Positions 11,861 through 21,852 of a stretch of DNA of 64,000 bases are shown here, piece after piece. Each line of letters starts with the position of its first letter. Position 1 is the stretch's first letter. Location of the stretch: the NCBI GenBank assembly GCA_037157565.1, contig JAZHRO010000039.1, positions 41,912,001 through 41,976,000 on the forward strand, in the 5' to 3' direction. Both the position numbers and the translations under genes were made by a program. The DNA is from Thalassia testudinum. Taxonomy: Eukaryota; Streptophyta; Magnoliopsida; Alismatales; Hydrocharitaceae. Below the pieces are notes generated by a model. The model saw only the letters and a program-made list of their open reading frames with translations. It ran no database searches and was not told the origin of the DNA.

Positions 11861-12091
11861 AAATATATATTGTTTTAATTTATTAGATTTTACCAATGAC
11901 AATCAAAGATAACATTTAAATTAACCTACACAACATCCAATAACACATACATAACATTCAATAAAACAAATCTAATAGGAAATAAACATTACATTGCTAC
12001 AAATTAACTTAGAGAATGTTTACAAAAGAGCAACATTACATAAATAAACCCTAAACATTACATAAATAACAATAAGAAATATAAAGAAAAG

Positions 12092-12769
12092 ATGCGAGCT
12101 AAATTTCCTCACCAATACCATGACCAGCACCTCCTACGCCAAAATCGTCGTCTGGCCCGCGACATGCAAGATAATGAAAGTTGCTGTGATCAGGTCCACC
12201 TCCACCTCGAAGTATGGCCATCATCTCCACCCATTGCACCTTCTGTTGCGCTTGCTGCTCTACCATCTACTCCTTGAAATCCAGTCTCTACTGGCGGATC
12301 TCCTCTCTAGCAGCTCACAACTCTCCAGTCACATCATTAAGCTGCATCTGAGTCTGTTGTACCTGCGACCTCAATTGCTCCACCTCAACAGAAGACGTGC
12401 CAAACGATCCCTTTCATCCGTACCAAGTGGAGAGTGTCTGGCTCCGACCTCCACTGCGAACAAATCCACCATGCTCTAGAGGCATGACTATCCAGAAAGC
12501 CTCCTTAACTATCATAGGAGGCTGCTGGGTCGTAGAGTTCTCGTCTGTAGGCGGAAGTGGGTGGATCAAGTTGTACATTTCTCCCTAATTACATTTTTAT
12601 CTAAGGAATATGTTGGACAGAAATGAAAGTTAAATTTAAATAATTAAAAAGAAATAAATTACATGCTTGGCTTGATAGGTCTCGTGAATCCATGTGCACC
12701 CACCGTCTGTAACCTTGCTATGAGTGATCTCATAGACTTCAAGACATTCTAATTGGGCACCGTCATGTA
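12092..12769 (-). pseudogene. Ptta/En/Spm-type transposase, C-terminal part (broken)
   Basis: Read leftward, 12768-12660 translates to a fragment containing QLECLEVYEITHSK and WIHETYQA, typical of the downstream conserved block of plant Ptta/En/Spm transposase-family proteins. From about 12590 to 12100 comes a variable tail with a heptad-like stretch, VEQLRSQVQQTQMQLNDVTG, which is the coiled coil usual near the C-terminus of this family. In-frame stops follow it. The N-terminal half is at 18396-19163, separated by the copia insertion at 12770-18313. It is non-functional because it is interrupted and has stop codons. Confidence 0.75.
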
Positions 12770-13174
12770 TGTTGGTGCTAGAGCACCACGATCATTTGTT
12801 TTGATGATAACAAAACACGTGTTATTTAACATTTGCAATTTGAGTCCTAGATTTCAGGTAAATTGCAAATGAAGACGTGTTTAGACGGAACTCGAGCTCG
12901 CATCCAGGACGGATTGGAGGAGCTTGACGGAAAATAGAGGAGGTTCGCGTGGAGCGAAAGATTGGAGATGGAAGACAAGAAGAATAGGATAGATTCTTTT
13001 TTATCCTTTCATGTATCTCTTGTATTTATTTTCTTGCTCTTTATTTTCCTTAGACATTATGTTAAAGAGCCTCAAAGAACCCTAACAGTAGTCCTAGGAA
13101 CACCTGCACAACCCTAGGATACGTAGGTTTTCTGTAGAACACTTAGAAAACCAATATAGGGTTAAAACTGACTT

Positions 13175-13720
13175 TCCAGACGTCTAATTCACGAATCAGA
13201 CGTCTGATAAAGGATTCTAAGACGTCTGACTGTTGTTTCAGACGTCTGATAACTGTTAGGCTGGACATAGTTAGTTCTGTCTGATGAATTCAGACGTCCA
13301 TAACTTATACCAGACGTCTTAGGAGACGTCTGATGACTTTGCCAGACGTCCAGTTAGTGGACCGTTGGCTGGCTTAGAAGACACTCAAGAATATGACCGT
13401 TAGAGCCTTATCAGACGTCCATAGGACTTCACAGACGTCTGATAAATGACCGTTTTGCCTCGGCTGACCCAAAATCTCTTCTCAGAGATTTTCTAGCCGT
13501 TGCAACGTTTGGAAATCAATTCCCACGGTAAAAGTAGGTTTCCAGACGTCCAGACTCAGTGCCAGACGTCCTCTATGTCGTCTGATGGACTTGTACAAAA
13601 ACCCTGTTTAGATCTGATTCAAGTCAGGGAGAAACCCGCATAGAATCAGACGTCTGACCTTGAAATCAGACGTCTTAAAGTGGCCTTCCAGACGTCTGAT
13701 GCTAGAATTAGACGTCTGAT
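13175..13720. repeat. CAGACGTCTG palindrome array in copia LTR
   Basis: Motif starts are 13178, 13198, 13220, 13240 / 13292, 13312, 13324, 13344 / 13413, 13433 / 13544, 13564, 13576 (degenerate) / 13648, 13668, 13690, 13710. Steps within clusters are 20-22-20, 20-12-20, 20, 20-12 and 20-22-20. The same array is repeated in the 3' LTR at about 17010-17560 and in the solo LTRs. Confidence 0.95.
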
Positions 13721-13829
13721 AACCCTGTCAAATGCAATCATTGTCCTGATTTCGGCCTGATTCTCTTGGGCTTTGCACCCAACGGCTATGGAAGCTTTTC
13801 CAAGCCTTCCAAAGCCTTCCTAAGGCCTC

Positions 13830-13837
13830 TATAAATA
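13830..13837 (+). promoter_or_regulatory. TATA box, copia 5' LTR
   Basis: TATAAATA sits inside the small palindrome CCTCTATAAATAGAGG, about 110 bp downstream of the AGACGTC array. The 3' LTR copy is at 17666-17673 and the solo copy at 21184-21191. Confidence 0.75.
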
Positions 13838-14496
13838 GAGGGGAACCTTTGTAACACAAACACACAAGAAGAGAAATATAAGAGACACACTTAGATACAC
13901 AAGATATACACTCTCACACTCTTTTGTGTCCAGAAAAGATCTTGCTCTCCAAGCTCAAGCTCCATCATCTTGAGAGCTAAATTCAGTTTCCGCACCCGCT
14001 CTCCCGCTGTTGTTCACGAGAGCGACGTAGCGCCATCGCGTGGCACACGCACCGCGTCATCGTCGACGCACTCCTTGCAAAGGGGAGTTTCCTATTTCCT
14101 ATAGAAGCTAGGTTTAATTTTGTTGGCTCTATAGGACTGTTGTTTTATTTTATCTTTGTATTTTGGTTGGGTATTCGCTTTGCGAATTCCCGTCTCCTTC
14201 GTGGGACAAAATCCTTCTCGTGGAGAGAAGGGGTTGAGGAACGCTACCCTCGTACTTGTAGCGTGGTTGTACTGAGGTTGAATCACCCTCGTTCAAAGTG
14301 ATTCGTTTAGTGGATTTTGATCAACTTGGTTGATCGGAAAATCCTAACTCGAGAGGGTTAGGTGGTGGTTTTCACCCGGTTTGGGTTTCCACCTAAAAAT
14401 ACCTGTGTACATTTTGTGATTGATTTTTGTGAGATTGCTTTATATTTTTATTTCCGCAATTTTATTACGTCACCCCTCCTGGTAGGGAACCTTCAA

Positions 14497-14510
14497 TTGG
14501 TATCAGAGCA
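14497..14510 (+). promoter_or_regulatory. Primer binding site (initiator Met tRNA)
   Basis: TTGGTATCAGAGCA lies two bases after the LTR end. TGGTATCAGAGC is the usual plant sequence complementary to the 3' end of initiator-methionine tRNA, which primes minus-strand DNA synthesis. Confidence 0.9.
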
Positions 14511-14550
14511 GGTTTTCCGCCGACAGGAGTAACATCCGCGGAAAGATCAC

Positions 14551-16284
14551 ATGGAGGGAAGCTGTTCCACAAGCAGGATTTCCGAGGGGCAGTCCACAAC
14601 CCGTCCGCCGTTCTTCGACGGGAGCAACTACCCCTACTGGAAGTTGCGGATGAAGACGTGGCTTCAAGCCACCGACTTCACAGTCTGGGCCAGGTGCGAG
14701 ACCCCCTTCGACATCCCAGAGAAACCCGCCAGAGGATACTCGCAGCAGCAGATCCGGGAACTCTCTCTCAACGCAAAAACAATGAACGCATTGTATTGCA
14801 CGCTCAGCTCGGAGGAGTTCAATAGAATCTCGCAATGCGCCACCGCATACGAGATCTGGCACACACTCGAGGTAACTCATGAAGGTACCTCTAAGGTAAA
14901 AAGTTCTAAACTCAATTTACTTTCACAAGAATTTGAGGCTTTTTCTATGAAATCTGACGAAACTTTAAGTGAGATGAACACTAGGTTCACTCTCATAGTG
15001 AATAACTTGAAAGCTTTAGGAAAGACTTTCATCAAGGGGGAGCTTCAAGGGAAGCTTCTTCGTTCCCTTGGACCGGAATGGGAACAGAAAGTCACCGCCA
15101 TCGAAGAGGCGAACGAAATGGAGGAGCTCAACATGGAAGATCTCCTAGGCAATCTGATGGCCTACGAGACTAAGTTGAAGCAAAAGAAGAAGGATACACC
15201 GGAGCCTAAACTAAAGAAGACTCTCGCCTTCAAAGCCGCGTCGGATAGCGAGGTAAGTTCCGACGACGAAGACTTTAGGATTTTACTTAAAAATTTTTCC
15301 AAGTTTTGTAGGGAATTAAAGAAAGAGAAAAAGGAGAAGAAAGAAAGCCCGAGACGTTGCTACCACTGCAACGGGAAAGGGCATCTGCGACCAGAATGCC
15401 CTCTTCTCAAAAAGGAGAAGAAGAAGGAAAAGGAGAAGAAATCCAAGAAGAAGGCGTTCCAAGCCACTTGGGACGATTCTAGCTCGGAGGAAGAAGAAGA
15501 AAAGACCATAGAAGAAGAAACCGCTTGCTTCGGTTTCATGGCCAGAGGAAGCGACAGCGAAAGCGAAAGCGACTCAGACAACGAGGTAAATCTCGATCTT
15601 CAAGAAGCATTTAATGAACTTTTTGAGATTAGTAAATCACTTAGGGTAGAAAATAAAGGCATTAAAAAGAACCTTAGTTTTCTTAGAAATGAAAATGATA
15701 GGTTAGAAAAACAACTCAAGGACATAGAAACTAGTCCTAAGGATAATAACCTATTATTAGAAAATCAAGACCTCATCAATGAAAATAATAAATTGATTAA
15801 GGAAAATGATAGTCTAAAAATAGAAATTTCTGATTTAAAGACTAAGATGAATACTATAGAAAGAGAAATTGCATGTCTTAGGGAAAGCTCTAACAAACTA
15901 ATCAACAAAGTAGATGATTTTTATAGCCCTAAGATTGAGAAAGGATCTCCATCAAGGAGACCCTCTAACAAATCCGGATCCAAGCCCACTTGGATACCGA
16001 AAAAAGAATTAGAATCTTGTTTTGTAGGGTTCAGGAATGACTACAACATAAAGGACTGGACCTACAAGCTCAAGGCTGGTCAACTTAAGTTGGGAGAACC
16101 AATGAGTAGACCAAGGAGGAGAACAAGAAGACCGACGAGACGGCGAACAAACGACGGACCCGCCGCACGTCGACCACCAGATTGGAGACCGGTGCCGATG
16201 CCCGGGCCTCCAAGCTACGGATGGGAGCCCCATCCGATGTGGCATCCACCACCACCATTCGGGCCATTTTATTGGCCATGGTAG
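14551..16284 (+). CDS. gag: Gag polyprotein of copia-type retrotransposon, 577 aa
   Basis: This is the structural protein that would form virus-like particles and bind element RNA. The first ATG after the primer site opens the frame. Residues about 20-210 are a copia Gag (UBN2-type) region with the usual FDGSNYPYWKLRM start and a LNLLSQEFEAFSM motif. A lysine-rich stretch leads to one CCHC zinc knuckle (C270, C273, H278, C283). Acidic/serine runs follow at about 309-345, then a long coiled coil at about 355-465. The tail is arginine-rich, then Pro/Trp-rich and ends FGPFYWPW. It stops at TAG with no pol frame behind it. The frame is intact. A protein this long with a coiled coil after the knuckle resembles Sirevirus-like Gag; that assignment is inference. 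Confidence 0.92.
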   Translation: MEGSCSTSRISEGQSTTRPPFFDGSNYPYWKLRMKTWLQATDFTVWARCETPFDIPEKPARGYSQQQIRELSLNAKTMNALYCTLSSEEFNRISQCATAYEIWHTLEVTHEGTSKVKSSKLNLLSQEFEAFSMKSDETLSEMNTRFTLIVNNLKALGKTFIKGELQGKLLRSLGPEWEQKVTAIEEANEMEELNMEDLLGNLMAYETKLKQKKKDTPEPKLKKTLAFKAASDSEVSSDDEDFRILLKNFSKFCRELKKEKKEKKESPRRCYHCNGKGHLRPECPLLKKEKKKEKEKKSKKKAFQATWDDSSSEEEEEKTIEEETACFGFMARGSDSESESDSDNEVNLDLQEAFNELFEISKSLRVENKGIKKNLSFLRNENDRLEKQLKDIETSPKDNNLLLENQDLINENNKLIKENDSLKIEISDLKTKMNTIEREIACLRESSNKLINKVDDFYSPKIEKGSPSRRPSNKSGSKPTWIPKKELESCFVGFRNDYNIKDWTYKLKAGQLKLGEPMSRPRRRTRRPTRRRTNDGPAARRPPDWRPVPMPGPPSYGWEPHPMWHPPPPFGPFYWPW

Positions 16285-16320
16285 GTGAGGTAAAATTCTT
16301 AACCCTATCCTTTTTATAAG

Positions 16321-16605
16321 CATTTAGATAGGGGGAGTTAAAAATGATGAGCTTATTGTCAATTTTTAAGGAGGAGATACAAGTTGGCTAAATTTCCTTT
16401 AGTAAGGGGGAGAAAAATAATAGCTATCTTGTTGTTATAAAAAGGGGGAGGACATTACCTTTGTTAAAAATAAATAGAAGAGCATGTTTTAAGGGGGAGT
16501 AATAGGAAATATAAAATCAATCAAACCTTTTTGATAATGTCAAAAAGGGGGAGGATTTTTATGCATTATTATTTACGGTTTTGTCATCATCAAAAAGGGG
16601 GAGAT
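16321..16605 (+). promoter_or_regulatory. Array of seven polypurine tracts before the 3' LTR
   Basis: Runs of the type AAAAAGGGGGAG occur near 16327, 16367, 16402, 16439, 16490, 16542 and 16592. The last, ending GGGGGAGAT, abuts the 3' LTR at 16606 and is the probable plus-strand primer. Multiplied polypurine tracts are a known feature of Sireviruses. The T-rich spacers hold no gene. Confidence 0.8.
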
Positions 16606-18313
16606 TGTTGGTGCTAGAGCACCACGATCATTTGTTTTGATGATAACAAAACACGTGTTATTTAACATTTGCAATTTGAGTCCTAGATTTCAGGTAAATT
16701 GCAAATGAAGACGTGTTTAGACGGAACTCGAGCTCGCATCCAGGACGGATTGGAGGAGCTTGACGGAAAATAGAGGAGGTTCGCGTGGAGCGAAAGATTG
16801 GAGATGGAAGACAAGAAGAATAGGATAGATTCTTTTTTATCCTTTCATGTATCTCTTGTATTTATTTTCTTGCTCTTTATTTTCCTTAGACATTATGTTA
16901 AAGAGCCTCAAAGAACCCTAACAGTAGTCCTAGGAACACCTGCACAACCCTAGGATACGTAGGTTTTCTGTAGAACACTTAGAAAACCAATATAGGGTTA
17001 AAACTGACTTTCCAGACGTCTAATTCACGAATCAGACGTCTGATAAAGGATTCTAAGACGTCTGACTGTTGTTTCAGACGTCTGATAACTGTTAGGCTGG
17101 ACATAGTTAGTTCTGTCTGATGAATTCAGACGTCCATAACTTATACCAGACGTCTTAGGAGACGTCTGATGACTTTGCCAGACGTCCAGTTAGTGGACCG
17201 TTGGCTGGCTTAGAAGACACTCAAGAATATGACCGTTAGAGCCTTATCAGACGTCCATAGGACTTCACAGACGTCTGATAAATGACCGTTTTGCCTCGGC
17301 TGACCCAAAATCTCTTCTCAGAGATTTTCTAGCCGTTGCAACGTTTGGAAATCAATTCCCACGGTAAAAGTAGGTTTCCAGACGTCCAGACTCAGTGCCA
17401 GACGTCCTCTATGTCGTCTGATGGACTTGTACAAAAACCCTGTTTAGATCTGATTCAAGTCAGGGAGAAACCCGCATAGAATCAGACGTCTGACCTTGAA
17501 ATCAGACGTCTTAAAGTGGCCTTCCAGACGTCTGATGCTAGAATTAGACGTCTGATAACCCTGTCAAATGCAATCATTGTCCTGATTTCGGCCTGATTCT
17601 CTTGGGCTTTGCACCCAACGGCTATGGAAGCTTTTCCAAGCCTTCCAAAGCCTTCCTAAGGCCTCTATAAATAGAGGGGAACCTTTGTAACACAAACACA
17701 CAAGAAGAGAAATATAAGAGACACACTTAGATACACAAGATATACACTCTCACACTCTTTTGTGTCCAGAAAAGATCTTGCTCTCCAAGCTCAAGCTCCA
17801 TCATCTTGAGAGCTAAATTCAGTTTCCGCGCCCGCTCTCCCGCTGTTGTTCACGAGAGCGACGTAGCGCCATCGCGTGGCACACGCACCGCGTCATCGTC
17901 GACGCACTCCTTGCAAAGGGGAGTTTCCTATTTCCTATAGAAGCTAGGTTTAATTTTGTTGGCTCTATAGGACTGTTGTTTTATTTTATCTTTGTATTTT
18001 GGTTGGGTATTCGCTTTGCGAATTCCCGTCTCCTTCGTGGGACAAAATCCTTCTCGTGGAGAGAAGGGGTTGAGGAACGCTACCCTCGTACTTGTAGCGT
18101 GGTTGTACTGAGGTTGAATCACCCTCGTTCAAAGTGATTCGTTTAGTGGATTTTGATCAACTTGGTTGATCGGAAAATCCTAACTCGAGAGGGTTAGGTG
18201 GTGGTTTTCACCCGGTTTGGGTTTCCACCTAAAAATACCTGTGTACATTTTGTGATTGATTTTTGTGAGATTGCTTTATATTTTTATTTCCGCAATTTTA
18301 TTACGTCACCCCT
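16606..18313 (+). repeat. 3' LTR of gag-only copia element, end truncated
   Basis: It is almost identical to 12770-14477. The final 18 bp present in the 5' LTR (CCTGGTAGGG...TTCA) are missing, and the sequence runs into a transposase intron at 18314. Its palindrome array and TATA box (17666) are intact. Confidence 0.93.
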
Positions 18314-18395
18314 AAAATTAAGTAAATATAAAAGATAATTAATAATTTAAAGTTACATGTTAATTAGAAATATAAATAAATAGGAAATTTACTTA

Positions 18396-19163
18396 CATAT
18401 CTTGTCTTGAGCTTATCAATACTCATCCGACCCAAGACATAAGTCTGCGGTGGAGCTTTGGCCCTATTGGCCTTATTCTTCTTCGCCTGATCCTGTAAAA
18501 AATACATGTATATATATTTAGTAAACAAATTAGTAATAATTAAATTTTAACGCATAACATGTTATTTAACTACCTCCGTCTCAGGCTTCCTCCAATGCTG
18601 ACAACAATCATTCCATACCTCTAGTAGTATGGAAGGAGGTACATTCCTCAAGGCCTCCTCATATGATCTATTTGCAAAATACTAAATGACAAAAAAAATA
18701 AATTCTATAATTAAAATGTATATATCAAAGAAATTTAAAAAAAAATTTGTTACTGTTTTTTTCATATGAAGTCTCCAGTCTCGATGACGCCTTGACACAT
18801 GGTTGAGGATATACTTGGATGCCTCCGGATTGTCCCCCTAATCAAAGATTGCCCATAAATTAAACATTTATACACATCAAATCACATTAAAAGAAACATA
18901 TATAAACCTCAATATATATTAATTAACTTTAAGTGACAAATGATCTCCCTCTTGAGCTCTTTTGGAACAATCTGCCAATCAAAATAAGAGAGGGAGATGA
19001 TGCCCTTCACAACCTTGGAGAGCTCGTTACTAAATGGAGGGTAGTCGAAATCTTTCCCACAAGGGGTGATCTTCACCTTCACCCTCATGCCCTCTAGTAT
19101 AGCCTCTAAGTCCCTATTTCTCATCGGGTCTCTTCCTTTCTTCTTTACTGAAAATAATAACAA
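18396..19163 (-). pseudogene. Ptta/En/Spm-type transposase, N-terminal part (broken)
   Basis: Reading leftward, the first piece (19163-18909) contains LEAILEGMRVKVKI, FSNELSKVVKG and WQIVPKELKREIICHLK, the conserved opening block of the plant Ptta/En/Spm transposase family. Further pieces follow after AT-rich intron-like gaps: NPEASKYILNHVSRRHRDWR (about 18838-18743), YEEALRNVPPSILLEVWND (about 18680-18573), then KAPPQTYVLGRMSIDKLKTR (about 18495-18398) with a GTAAG donor-like sequence after it. The order matches the family. The continuation is at 12769-12092. The gene encodes the transposase or accessory protein of the surrounding CACTA element and is dead through the copia insertion. Confidence 0.8.
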
Positions 19164-19268
19164 TAGTATTATGAACGAAGAGTAAATACGAAATTTAAAA
19201 ACTTTTAAAATATAGAAAATAACAATTTACTTACCAGTAGTACTAGGCCCTGCCTGCTCAAGGACTAT

Positions 19269-19376
19269 GTAAATTTATTTTATAGGTAATTTAATTTCAC
19301 ATGTAAATTTATTTTACAGGTAATTTAATTTCATAGGTAAATTTATTTTACGAGTAATTTTTTTTTCATAGGTAAT
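19269..19376. repeat. 34-bp tandem repeat, three copies
   Basis: GTAAATTTATTTTA-AGGTAATTTAATTTCA begins at 19269, 19303 and 19337. It lies between the transposase fragment and the G-rich stretch and is probably non-coding CACTA DNA. Confidence 0.8.
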
Positions 19377-19404
19377 TTAAATTTTTAAAAAATTATAAGA
19401 TAAA

Positions 19405-19543
19405 TAAAAAAAGGAGGGGACAGTGTAGTGGAGGAGGGGGTGGTTGAGGGAGGGGGAAGAGGGGAGGGGGGGTAGGACGGGGATGTGGTGCAGGAGGGTG
19501 TGAGGGGCGGGGGGCTGGGGACAAGGAGGGATCAGGGGGCGGG
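19405..19543. repeat. G-rich low-complexity stretch (CACTA DNA)
   Basis: This G/GGAGGGG-rich run resumes at 39979 after the family-D element, with the target duplication GCGGG shared by both sides. The two G-rich blocks were therefore contiguous before that insertion. Confidence 0.75.
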
Positions 19544-19705
19544 TGATGGTAATACCATTATTCGCCATAACTAGCTTGAATTAGTTTGAATCAAGAGACA
19601 AATGCCCCTAAATGATCGCTTGAGGACTATAATTCCACTCTGAGCAGTCTTGAGAAGAAGACAAAAGAATTGCATTAATTCTATAGTTTTAACATTATAT
19701 CACAA
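19544..19705 (+). repeat. Family-D 5' LTR remnant
   Basis: It matches 32937-33079 plus the bases after 37496, including CATAACTAGCTTGAATTAGT and TAATTCCACTCTGAGC. Similarity stops near 19705, where a deletion joined it to internal sequence. Confidence 0.75.
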
Positions 19706-20119
19706 GTGCAGATGCTGATGATGAATCTTGGAACAATGTTGAGGATCAATGTGATTTTCCAGAGCACGGGTTCGAAAGTAAGATTGTTGTGGACCCCAAA
19801 CCCAAATGGAATCATATTCGAATTTTGTGCATAATGACGTACCTAATCTTAATGCGGGTTCGGTGGATCTAGTTGCAAGTGTTCCCGATTATGAGCCAGC
19901 CATAGGAAATTGTGAAACTGGTTCATCGTGCCTAAATTTTTCAAACACCTGAGACAAATTAGACTCGGAACCTCTCGACGATGTAACCCCCGCACCCTAT
20001 CCTGTTAATGTAGTCCTTGAGAGTTATTCTGATATCCCAATAAAACCAAGTCCAGATTCTAGTAACCCAATTCCTACCCCTGACTTAGAACCTGAGCCTA
20101 TTTGGGGTGATCATGAGGC
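19706..20119 (+). pseudogene. Family-D internal sequence, decayed frames
   Basis: The codon-like sequence is rich in Asp/Glu/Pro/Ser words with many stops and reads into the copia solo LTR. It continues after that LTR at 21853-23479, including a 61-residue remnant at 22039-22224. I see no enzyme motif; a gag-like or linker region is possible. Confidence 0.4.
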
Positions 20120-20124
20120 CCTAT

Positions 20125-21847
20125 TGTTGGTGCTAAAGCACCACGATCATTTGTTTTGATGATAACAAAACACGTGTTATTTAACATTTGCAATTTGAGT
20201 CCTAGATTTCAGGTCAATTGCAAATGAAGACGTGTTTAGACGGAACTCGAGCTCGCATCCAGGACGGATTGGAGGAGCTTGACGGAAAACAGAGGAGGTT
20301 CACGTGGAGCGAAAGATTGAAGATGGAAGGAAATGAAGAATAGGATAGATTTCCTTCTTTTGTACTTGTATTTTTCATTTCTTTTGTTGCTCTTTATTTC
20401 CTTAGATATTTCATGTTAAAGAGCCTCAAAGAACCCTAACAGTAGTCCTAGGAACACCGGCACAACCCTAGGATACTTAGGTTTTCTGTAGAATACTTAG
20501 AAAACCAATATAGGGTTCAAACAGCACTTCCAGACGTCTAATTCCCAAATCAGACGTCTGATAAAGCATTTTAAGACGTCTGACTGTTGTTTCAGACGTC
20601 TGATAACTGTTAGGCTGGACATAGTTAGTTCTGTCTGATGAATTCAGACGTCTAGACCTTAGACCAGACGTCTTAGGAGACGTCTGATGACTTTGCCAGA
20701 CGTCCAATTAGTGGATCGTTGGCTAGCTTAGCAGGCACTCAAGATTATGACCGTTAGAGCCTTATCAGACGTCCTTAGGCATTTCCAGACGTCTGATAAA
20801 TGACCGTTTTGCCTCGGCTGACCCAAAATCTCTTCTCAGAGATTTTCTAGCCGTTGCAACGTTTGGAAATCAATTCCCACAGTAAAAGTAGGTTTCCAGA
20901 CGTCCATACATAGTGCCAGACGTCCTGTATGTCGTCTGATGGACTTGTACAAAAACCCTGTTTAGATCTGATTCAAGTCAGGGAGAAACCCGCATAGAAT
21001 CAGACGTCTGACCTTGAAATCAGACGTCTTAAAGTGGCCTTCCAGACGTCTGATGCCATATTTAGACGTCTGATAACCCTGTCAAGTGTAATCATTGTCC
21101 TGATTTCGGCCTGATTCTCTTGGGCTTTGTTCCCAACGGCTCTAGAACCTTTCTTAAGCCTTCCAAAGCCTTCCTAAGGCCTCTATAAATAGAGGGGAAC
21201 CCTTGCAACACAAACATACATTAAGAGACACTTAGAAAATACACTTGGATACACTTAGCTACACACTTTCACACTCTTGTGTCCAAGAAGTTCTTGCTCT
21301 CCAAGCTCAAGTTCTACATCTTGAGAGCATCAAACAGTTTGCGCGCCCGCTCTCCCGCTGTTGTTCACGAGAGCTACGTAGCGCCATCGCGTGGCACACG
21401 CACCGCGTCATCGTCGACGCACTCCTTGCAAAGGGGAGTTTCCTATTTCCTATAGAAGCTAGGTTTAATTATTTTGTTGGCTCTATAGGACTATTGTTTA
21501 TTTTATCTTTGTCTTTTGGTTGGGTATTCGCTTTGCGAATTCCCGTCTCCTTCGTGGGACAAAATCCTTCTCGTGGAGAGAAGGGGTTGAGGAACGCTAC
21601 CCTCGTACTTGTAGCGTGGTTGTATTGAGGTTGAATCACCCTCGTTTTAAGTGATTAGGTTTAGTGGATTTGATCAACTAGGTTGATCGGAAAATCCTAA
21701 CTCGAGAGGGTTAGGTGGTGGTTTTCACCCGGTTTGGGTTTCCACCTAAAATACCTGTGTACATTTTGTGATTGATTTTTGTGATATTGCTTTATATATT
21801 CAATTCCGCAATTTTATTACGTCACCCCTCCAAGTAGGGAACTTTCA
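20125..21847 (+). mobile_element. Copia solo LTR with CCTAT target duplication
   Basis: It is the same family as 12770-14495, starting TGTTGGTGCTAAAG and ending GGGAACTTTCA, with CCTAT at 20120-20124 and 21848-21852. Its palindromes repeat the 20-22-20 spacing (20532, 20552, 20574, 20594). It arose by recombination between the two LTRs of an inserted element. The 127-residue frame at 21245-21628 is LTR sequence. Confidence 0.95.
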
Positions 21848-21852
21848 CCTAT

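Larger units (their letters stand above)
12770..14495 (+). repeat. 5' LTR of gag-only copia element
   Basis: It is 1726 bp, starting TGTTGGTGCTAGAG and ending GGGAACCTTCA. It holds 16 clear AGACGTC palindromes at 13178-13716, a TATA box at 13830 and a likely R/U5 beyond. Solo copies of the family lie at 20125-21847 and, inverted, at 33080-37491. Confidence 0.93.
12770..18313 (+). mobile_element. Gag-only copia-type LTR retrotransposon (TR-GAG-like), young
   Basis: It consists of two LTRs (12770-14495 and 16606-18313), a primer site, one intact gag frame, a set of polypurine tracts, and no protease, integrase, RT or RNase H. Over the 1708 bp they share I found one difference (A at about 13994 against G at about 17830). 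The left flank is ATGTA. The right LTR lacks its last 18 bp and no right target copy is visible, so a small deletion removed that end. It inserted into the CACTA transposase gene. Gag-only elements of this type are known in plants as TR-GAG and must use proteins supplied by relatives. Confidence 0.9.

Noticed and set aside
13175..13720. CRISPR-like array of spaced palindromic repeats
   Set aside because: This is plant nuclear DNA, spacers are only 0-10 bases, there are no cas genes, and the arrays sit in LTRs.
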